Shown here piece after piece: positions 59,056 through 64,000 of a stretch of 64,000 nucleotides of DNA (position 1 is the stretch's first letter; the number at the start of each line of letters is the position of its first letter). Under the pieces are notes generated by a model, which saw only the letters and a program-made list of their open reading frames with translations, searched no databases and was not told the origin of the DNA. This DNA is from Chryseobacterium indoltheticum (GTDB lineage: Bacteria; Bacteroidota; Bacteroidia; Flavobacteriales; Weeksellaceae), in assembly GCF_003815915.1 (NCBI RefSeq), contig NZ_CP033929.1, positions 1,488,001 to 1,552,000 on the forward strand, given 5' to 3'. The position numbers and the translations under genes were made by a program.

Positions 59056-60308
59056 TTGCTTTAATTGATGGTAATAATTTTTACGCATCGTGCGAACGAA
59101 TATTTCGATATGAATGTCGGGACAAACCCGTTGTTGTTCTATCGAACAATGATGGTTGTGCTATTGCCAGATCAAACGAAGCAAAAGCTTTAGGTATAAA
59201 AATGGGTGAGCCCTATTTCAAAGTAAAACACTTTGAAAAATCAGATGGTCTTTTCGTTTTCTCTGCAAACTTTGTTTTGTACGGCGATATCAGCAATCGT
59301 GTCGTTCAAATTGTGAAGCGATATTGCAACGATATCGAAGTTTATTCAATTGATGAAAGTTTTCTTTTTTTAGATGGGTATTCCGACCAGGAAAACAGAA
59401 TGCGAAACCTAAGACAAGATGTTTTAAAAGGTCTTGATCTTCCTACAAGTATTGGAATCGCTCCAACGAAAACTCTTGCGAAAGTTGCCAATAAAATCGC
59501 CAAAAAATATCCGGATAAAACAGGCTCTGTGTATACTCTTGATTCTGAAAAAAGAATTCAGGCAGCATTAAAGTGGTTTCCTCTTGAAGATATTTGGGGT
59601 ATTGGCCGCAGATATTATGAGAGATTTCAAAAGTACGGAGCTAAAACAGCATATGATTTTACACAACTACCAGACGATTTTCTTCGTGACGAGATGGGTG
59701 TTTATGGTGTTAGAATGAAAAAGGAACTTTTGGGTGACCAGCAGTACGGAATGACTATTCAAGAGCCAAAGAAAAACATTGCTACTACTAGAACATTCGA
59801 TAAAGGAAATGATAATTATGAATACGTTTGTGAAAGAGTTTCGACTTATGCTTCAGAATGTGCAAGAAAACTACGTGAACAGCGATCGTGTTGTAAGCAT
59901 GTAACTGTATTTGTGACAACTGACAGATACAAAATGGATCAGGCGCAATATTCAAACTCGTTTACAATTACGCTTCCAAATCCATCAAATTCAGCAATTG
60001 AGATTTCAAAGTTTGCAAAAAAAGCTTTAGATAAAATATTTATTCAAGGTTTTAAATACCGAAAAGTAGGAGTAATTACCGGAACCTTCGTTCCTGATTC
60101 CGAAAGAATGACAAGTATGTTTGATGATGATCTTCATGAGCGTCATGCACCATTGATGCAAACAATGGATTTTCTTAATAAAAAATTAGGTACTCAAAAA
60201 GTGAAATTGGCTTCTATGGATATTCAGAAAACATGGAAGATGGATCAGAAACACCTCTCTCCAAAATACACTACATCATTTTCTGAATCAATTGTTTTAA
60301 AAGCATAA
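59052..60308 (+). CDS. umuC: UmuC-type Y-family DNA polymerase (Pol V)
   Basis: 418 residues. Metal-binding IALIDGNNFYASCERIF (first Asp), and YSIDESFLFLDG (DE pair), PTSIGIAPTKTLAKVANKIA, then IWGIGRRYYERF (HhH). The length and the C-terminal DUF4113-like end (QKTWKMDQKHLSPKYTTSF) are typical of UmuC. It performs translesion synthesis with UmuD'. The UmuD-like gene overlaps it. Confidence 0.92.
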   Translation: MIALIDGNNFYASCERIFRYECRDKPVVVLSNNDGCAIARSNEAKALGIKMGEPYFKVKHFEKSDGLFVFSANFVLYGDISNRVVQIVKRYCNDIEVYSIDESFLFLDGYSDQENRMRNLRQDVLKGLDLPTSIGIAPTKTLAKVANKIAKKYPDKTGSVYTLDSEKRIQAALKWFPLEDIWGIGRRYYERFQKYGAKTAYDFTQLPDDFLRDEMGVYGVRMKKELLGDQQYGMTIQEPKKNIATTRTFDKGNDNYEYVCERVSTYASECARKLREQRSCCKHVTVFVTTDRYKMDQAQYSNSFTITLPNPSNSAIEISKFAKKALDKIFIQGFKYRKVGVITGTFVPDSERMTSMFDDDLHERHAPLMQTMDFLNKKLGTQKVKLASMDIQKTWKMDQKHLSPKYTTSFSESIVLKA

Positions 60309-60352
60309 ATAGATATAGCATAAAATTTGTAGATTAGTTTCAAACTATAAGT

Positions 60353-60979
60353 ATGTGCTATAATTATAACTCCAAAGGTGTAAATCTCAAGAAAGCACTT
60401 CAGGACTTCAATGCTGAAGATTCCGGACAGGAATATACACTTCGGGATAATGTAAACGCATTCGTAAAACAAACTACACCAGCAATTCCTGCAATAGTAA
60501 ATCATAACGGAATTATTCTAATAAATACTTATTGGGGAACTCAAGAAAATCCGAATGCTCCAACGAAAGGTAAAAACTTACAATCTGAAAACACTCACAC
60601 TTTTTACAGAAAGATAGAAAAAAATAGGTGCCTAATTCCTGCATCATCTTATTACGAACATAAAACTGTTTTAGTTCCCGGAAAGAAAACGCCGATTAAG
60701 GTAAAGCACGAAATGTTTTGGAAAGATAAAGCTCAGTTTTACATTGCTGGTTTTTATGATATTTGGAGTGATGGAAATTTAGGATTTGGATTAGTAACCA
60801 CGTTGCCAAATCCAACTCAGGCTGAAATCCACAATAGAATGATTATTACTTTGGATGAAAAAATGGGAAGAGAATTCCTCGATCAAAAACCAATTGAAGA
60901 ATTTCAATTTCCAGCTTATTCTCCAAATTTAGAATTTGTAAACTTAGAACCGGAGAAAATCCCACAAACACTTTTTTGA
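60353..60979 (+). CDS. SRAP/HMCES-family SOS-response-associated protein
   Basis: 208 residues. Catalytic Cys2 (MCYN) that can crosslink abasic sites, Glu102 in SSYYEH, and His160 in AEIHNRM, as in HMCES/YedK. It shields abasic sites in ssDNA. The start codon is certain since Cys2 must be exposed. In an SOS cassette with UmuD and UmuC. Confidence 0.92.
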   Translation: MCYNYNSKGVNLKKALQDFNAEDSGQEYTLRDNVNAFVKQTTPAIPAIVNHNGIILINTYWGTQENPNAPTKGKNLQSENTHTFYRKIEKNRCLIPASSYYEHKTVLVPGKKTPIKVKHEMFWKDKAQFYIAGFYDIWSDGNLGFGLVTTLPNPTQAEIHNRMIITLDEKMGREFLDQKPIEEFQFPAYSPNLEFVNLEPEKIPQTLF

Positions 60980-60980
60980 T

Positions 60981-61346
60981 ATGAGCATACAAGATACAGA
61001 ACAAGTGATAATGAATATCACCATGGATATGGCTGAAGATTCAGAAGGAGTTTACAATGATGTGATGGAACTAATTCGTGAAGAAGCGATTGAAAAAAAA
61101 ATTGAATATGATGGTTATTATCGTATTAAATGGGAAGAAGAAGCTGAAAACATAATGACCTTCAATAAAGAATATTTTGAAAATAAAGATCGCAGAGATT
61201 TATATGTTTTCAAGGCTGCTTTAGATGATAAAGAAATCTTTCAATTATTGCATTATATCTGGAATTTAGCAAAAGGAGAAGATCTTAATGAAAATATATT
61301 GCATCGTGAAATATATGCTTTAGAAGAAAAAGGAGTCAGTTTTTGA
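60981..61346 (+). CDS. Hypothetical acidic protein
   Basis: 121 residues, strongly acidic and helical (MAEDSEGVYNDVMELIREEA; FQLLHYIWNLAKGEDLNENI). One bp after the SRAP gene, so probably the last member of the SOS cassette. A terminator-like sequence is not obvious. No family recognised. Confidence 0.6.
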   Translation: MSIQDTEQVIMNITMDMAEDSEGVYNDVMELIREEAIEKKIEYDGYYRIKWEEEAENIMTFNKEYFENKDRRDLYVFKAALDDKEIFQLLHYIWNLAKGEDLNENILHREIYALEEKGVSF

Positions 61347-61350
61347 CTCC

Positions 61351-61569
61351 TTAATTTTTTGGCAACATAATCATTCTCGCATTGGGTCCCATTCTGATTG
61401 CAATTTTCTTTTCATCCACCATTCGATTTATAAATGAGTTTCTATCTTCGATTGACATTTTTAGAATATGGTCAAAGTCGCCAAAACCATTTCCATTATT
61501 TCCGCCAGTTTCATTATGCTTCAGGGTTACTATCTCTAATATCTGCCTTTCTAACTCTTCAATTTCCAT
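61351..61569 (-). CDS. Small hypothetical protein
   Basis: 72 residues starting MEIEELERQILEIVTLKHNE, with a Gly/Asn turn and a winged-helix-like end (DEKKIAIRMGPNARMIMLPK). The promoter TATATTTG lies 4 nt before its ATG, which supports this strand over the opposite frame. Confidence 0.6.
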   Translation of the reverse strand: MEIEELERQILEIVTLKHNETGGNNGNGFGDFDHILKMSIEDRNSFINRMVDEKKIAIRMGPNARMIMLPKN

Positions 61570-61573
61570 TTTG

Positions 61574-61581
61574 CAAATATA
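61574..61581 (-). promoter_or_regulatory. Minus-strand promoter with leaderless geometry
   Basis: TATATTTG followed by CAAA and ATGGAA, the same junction (TTTGCAAAATGGAA) as at the UmuD-like gene on the other strand. Confidence 0.6.
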
Positions 61582-61626
61582 TAGAAAGTCTCATTTTTCT
61601 AATGTAATAAAAAATAATTATCTGCA

Positions 61627-61644
61627 TTACGGAAACCCGTAAGG
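61627..61644 (+). repeat. Hairpin element, copy 2
   Basis: TTACGG-AAAC-CCGTAA forms a perfect 6-bp stem and is followed by GG. Bases 61630-61644 are identical to 26222-26236. It lies 46 bp before the next start codon. Confidence 0.5.
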
Positions 61645-61690
61645 TGGATAATTTATTGCGCAATATCTTTACAGTACTAAAATCAAAGCA

Positions 61691-62074
61691 ATGAAAACAA
61701 TAAACTTTAAACTATCCTCGGGAATTGAAATTGAGCTGTCAAATAAGGATATGGAGGAATTAAAACCTTTAATTGATAGTGCTCTTGCAAACTTAGATGT
61801 AAATCTTTATGAAAGATTAAAAAAATCAGAATCAAAAATTATCACTGAAACTTTAGAGAAAATGAATGATCTGGAATTGATTGAATTTGCCAGAATTCAC
61901 GATGCTCAAACAGTGATGAATATGCTGCATTTAGATTCATTTTCAAAAAAAATTTACAGCGAACTATTTAAACGTGCAGGAATAGGTTTTAAACAAGTTT
62001 CTCACTTGAGTTTCAAACAAAGAAATTATCTTAAAGAATTAGGTTTAAAATCAAAAAACGACAATCCATTATAA
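61691..62074 (+). CDS. Hypothetical protein
   Basis: 127 residues starting MKTINFKLSSGIEIELSNKD. Helical with a basic end (FKQVSHLSFKQRNYLKELGL). Its stop overlaps the kinase-like start by 1 bp, so the two are coupled. It may be a partner of the kinase-like protein. No family recognised. Confidence 0.6.
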   Translation: MKTINFKLSSGIEIELSNKDMEELKPLIDSALANLDVNLYERLKKSESKIITETLEKMNDLELIEFARIHDAQTVMNMLHLDSFSKKIYSELFKRAGIGFKQVSHLSFKQRNYLKELGLKSKNDNPL

Positions 62075-62628
62075 TGAAGGATGTATTAAAAAGTAAAATG
62101 ATTGATTTCGGGATTAAATTCAACGAAATCAATCATATGACAAACATAACTTTCTTAGATAAAGGCGCTGAAAGTGTAATTTATGAAATTGATGGAACGA
62201 ATTTAATTCTAAAATATTCAAACAATGTAGATGAATTTAACGCCTATAAAAAATTGTTAGAAATCAGGGAAGAGTTACTTGAAGGTATTTTTGAAATTCC
62301 AATTTTAGTAGACGAAAATGATGGTAAGTATTATTTTATTTTTCAAAAAATTGATAATATTGATAAGGATTTAAAAACATTATTTAGGACCATTGAATAT
62401 TTTTTAGAAGAAATAAATGTTGAGAATATGATTTCTTTAGAATCTAAAAAAGTAGAATTAATAAGATACTTGAATTTGAGAGGGTTTTCAAACTATGAAG
62501 TATTTTTACAATTTTTAGTTCAAGCAAATCGATTACTGAAAAAATATAATTTCTCTGATGTACATAATGATAATATTATGATAGATGATGAAGGTAAATT
62601 TAAAATCATAGATATTCAATATCAATAA
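62074..62628 (+). CDS. Small protein-kinase-like (APH/choline-kinase-like) protein
   Basis: 184 residues. A Gly-loop-like region and Lys (FLDKGAESVIYEIDGTNLIL, then K) is followed by an acidic helix, a hinge-like YYFIFQKIDN, and the catalytic loop FSDVHNDNIMIDDEGKFKIIDIQYQ (in parts: HNDN with Asp and Asn, then IID). This is a compact version of the kinase fold, shorter than usual (250+). Whether it is active is uncertain. Located next to the integrase. Confidence 0.7.
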   Translation: MKDVLKSKMIDFGIKFNEINHMTNITFLDKGAESVIYEIDGTNLILKYSNNVDEFNAYKKLLEIREELLEGIFEIPILVDENDGKYYFIFQKIDNIDKDLKTLFRTIEYFLEEINVENMISLESKKVELIRYLNLRGFSNYEVFLQFLVQANRLLKKYNFSDVHNDNIMIDDEGKFKIIDIQYQ

Positions 62629-62630
62629 GA

Positions 62631-62655
62631 AAGCCCTGAATTAACAGGGCTATTT
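62631..62655. terminator. Bidirectional terminator between kinase-like gene and integrase
   Basis: Stem AGCCCTG / CAGGGCT with a T-rich end. Separates the convergent kinase-like gene and integrase. Confidence 0.75.
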
Positions 62656-62657
62656 CT

Positions 62658-63803
62658 TTAAATACAAATATCAATGTTTTTATTTTGTTCAACTAAATGT
62701 TCTTCGTGATCAACTGCATATATTTTTGTTGTTCTTTCACTAGTGTGACCTGCCAATTCTTTAGCTTTTGTAATTCCATATATTTTAGCCACTAAGTTTA
62801 AATAGGAGTATTTAAGACCATATCCGGTAATATTTAACCCTGCAGCTTTCAGGTACTTTGTACACAAATCATAAATACTCTTCACTTTTACAGGTTCATC
62901 GCTTGGCATTTGATTGTAGCTAAATAGATATTGGCCGGGTTGCGCCCTCTCATAAATAGCTTTCCAAAATTTGAAAGTATTCAAGTTTATTGGTCGCATA
63001 GCTCTTGTATGTTTACCGCCTTTTAAAAGATGGATCCAGAAAATACTTTTTTCCAGCTCTACATCTTCTTTTTTAATTTTAATCATTTCTTCGAATCGGC
63101 TTCCTGAATAAAGAAAAATGTAAAGAAACATGTACGCATTATAGTTCATGTGCTGAATTGAGTGGAATTTATTCCAATCATCATCTGTTCGAATAATTTC
63201 TTTTTTCGCTGATTCATGAGGTAATTTTGAAATTCCTCTTACAAAATTGATTTGGAAAATATCAAGTTCAGTAAAGAAAGTAAAGCACGCCGATAGGTGG
63301 GATTTAGTTTTATTTATCCTGTAATTACTATGCTTATCTTTTTTCATGTAAATTAAAATCTGCTTAACATCACCTTTTGTAATGTCCTTGAGCTTTTTGG
63401 TGTGTAATCGTAATTTTGTCGCGTACTTAGTGATATGCTTCATGGAATTTTCCATGTCGGTTCTCGTAGTGTCAACACAATCTTTTCCTGCTATACAAGC
63501 GTTACAGGCTGTTAAAAAAAGAGTTGAAGGATTAACTAAGTCTAAGCCGGAATCATTATCATATTCCTTTGTTTTAGGATTATAACCTTTTTCCAGAATA
63601 AACTGTTCCTCAAGAATTAAGCGTTTTGTTTCATTAACACGATCAGCATGATCTTTAATGTGATTCATTCCTTTGAATGATGTTGAGTATTCGGCGCCAT
63701 TCTTATCTGTGAAGATATAACGGACAATCCAATCTTTTGAAATTGATTTTTTTGAAGTCTCCCAATTTATGGGATAAACTTTCATTTGAGAATAAGATTT
63801 CAT
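62658..63803 (-). CDS. int: Tyrosine-recombinase integrase with altered catalytic motif
   Basis: 381 residues from ATG 63803; an upstream GTG at 63821 lies in the arm site and is less likely. N-terminal SAM-like core-binding domain, Cys-rich part (CNACIAGKDC). Catalytic: Arg in YSGSRFEEMIKIK, Lys in LLKGGKHTRAM, GH in ELAGHTSERTTKIY, and the nucleophile Tyr in KIYAVDH. The usual H-x-x-R reads YGLK, so His is Tyr and Arg is Lys. Beside attR, it catalyses site-specific integration in tRNA-Leu. Confidence 0.9.
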   Translation of the reverse strand: MKSYSQMKVYPINWETSKKSISKDWIVRYIFTDKNGAEYSTSFKGMNHIKDHADRVNETKRLILEEQFILEKGYNPKTKEYDNDSGLDLVNPSTLFLTACNACIAGKDCVDTTRTDMENSMKHITKYATKLRLHTKKLKDITKGDVKQILIYMKKDKHSNYRINKTKSHLSACFTFFTELDIFQINFVRGISKLPHESAKKEIIRTDDDWNKFHSIQHMNYNAYMFLYIFLYSGSRFEEMIKIKKEDVELEKSIFWIHLLKGGKHTRAMRPINLNTFKFWKAIYERAQPGQYLFSYNQMPSDEPVKVKSIYDLCTKYLKAAGLNITGYGLKYSYLNLVAKIYGITKAKELAGHTSERTTKIYAVDHEEHLVEQNKNIDICI

Positions 63804-63823
63804 TTGCACGGTTTTTTGCACGA
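63802..63823. promoter_or_regulatory. Integrase arm-type sites, right arm
   Basis: TTGCACG at 63804-63810 and 63816-63822, 12 bp apart, nearly identical in context to 14438-14460. They overlap the integrase promoter/start area, so integrase binding may repress its own gene. Confidence 0.7.
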
Positions 63824-63860
63824 TTGAAATCTAACGAGATGAAAACAGATTTTTAAAAAT

Positions 63861-63895
63861 CCTCGGAAATCCTTTGTGGAAGTGGATTTCCGAGG
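63861..63895 (-). terminator. Phage-borne terminator for the restored tRNA-Leu
   Basis: Perfect 12-bp stem CCTCGGAAATCC / GGATTTCCGAGG with an A/T-run on the leftward strand, 8 bp after the tRNA 3' end. It resembles the chromosomal stem at 14275-14300, so the phage brings its own replacement terminator. Confidence 0.8.
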
Positions 63896-63899
63896 TTTG

Positions 63900-63954
63900 T
63901 TGTACCCAGGACCGGGATCGAACCGGTACTCCTAAGAACTGGTGTTTGAGACCA
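63900..63954 (-). other. attR: core repeat within the intact tRNA
   Basis: Exact 55-bp copy of 14305-14359; one more mismatch-tolerant step extends the match to 63 bp (14297-14359 and 63892-63954). The tRNA 3' half here came from the phage attP. Confidence 0.95.
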
Positions 63955-63982
63955 GCGCGTCTACCAATTCCGCCACCTGGGC
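63903..63982 (-). tRNA. tRNA-Leu(CAA)
   Basis: 80-nt class II tRNA on the minus strand. Acceptor GCCCAGG / CCTGGGT, anticodon arm CTGGT-CTCAAAC-ACCAG with anticodon CAA, a variable arm (TTCTTAGGAG region), T-arm ACCGG-TTCGATC-CCGGT and discriminator A. The 3' CCA is not encoded. Its 3' half is the att core, so the gene is intact after prophage integration. Confidence 0.95.
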
Positions 63983-64000
63983 TTGATGTTTACTTCAAAC

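Larger units (their letters stand above)
14305..63954. mobile_element. Integrated siphovirus-like prophage, about 49.6 kb
   Basis: Flanked by 55-bp direct repeats (14305-14359 and 63900-63954) that are the 3' part of tRNA-Leu(CAA). It contains an integrase beside attR, a repressor, replication, packaging, head, tail, lysis and SOS modules. A long tape measure with no sheath or baseplate set suggests a non-contractile tail. All core modules look intact, so it may be inducible. Confidence 0.95.

Noticed and set aside
61382..61642. 86-codon plus-strand frame
   Set aside because: Antisense to the minus gene at 61351-61569, which has a TATATTTG promoter at fixed leaderless distance.
14305..63954. 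Retron, diversity-generating retroelement or CRISPR-Cas in the prophage
   Set aside because: No reverse transcriptase motif, no template/variable repeat pair and no regularly spaced repeats were seen in any frame.

Overview
The window is low-GC DNA from a Bacteroidota bacterium, most likely a Flavobacteriia member close to Chryseobacterium. The evidence is TAnnTTTG promoter elements, near-absence of Shine-Dalgarno sequences, an ISAon1-like element, DUF4402, DUF3127 and SHOCT families. It has three parts: a chromosomal surface-appendage locus (1-12.6 kb), an insertion sequence (12.63-14.23 kb) and a complete-looking prophage of about 49.6 kb (14.31-63.95 kb) inserted in a tRNA-Leu(CAA) gene.

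The appendage locus is all on the minus strand. Read 5' to 3' it has six DUF4402 small secreted subunits, then a PapD-like chaperone, an atypical usher-like outer-membrane protein, a 475-residue putative tip subunit and a hybrid histidine kinase cut by the window edge. Five of the six subunits are near-identical, and four of those are identical as proteins. Each of the five has its own promoter, with a conserved dyad ATGTAGT-N6-ACTACAT upstream; three of them form a 942-bp tandem array. The tip protein shares the C-terminal signature of the small subunits.

The prophage has a siphovirus-like layout. From left to right: attL and integrase arm sites; lysogeny genes with an XRE repressor and a 43-bp palindromic operator; a recombination/replication block (Rad52-like annealing protein, a RecB-type nuclease fused to an FtsK translocase, a PP-loop sulfurtransferase-like protein, a replication protein, a DnaC-like loader, a C5-cytosine methyltransferase, a DUF3127 protein); many small unknown genes; a minus-strand cluster of small genes; packaging (VRR-NUC, ParB-like, TerS, TerL); an antisense AlbA_2 cargo gene; portal, scaffold, capsid, tail, tape measure and an SGNH-hydrolase tail fibre; lysis genes (holin, single-gene spanin, endolysin); a UmuD-UmuC-SRAP SOS cassette; a small kinase-like protein; an atypical tyrosine integrase; attR with the restored tRNA.

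The most unusual signals are the following. A 24-bp sequence is present exactly three times, always 8 bp before a -7-type element, in front of three late operons; it looks like a phage-specific late promoter. A nuclease-FtsK fusion overlaps the annealing-protein gene. The pilin gene array is amplified within an unusual chaperone-usher locus. Attachment arm sites are matched, and a tRNA-terminator mimic is carried by the phage. Several genes have TAnnTTTG-N4-ATG, which predicts leaderless mRNAs.
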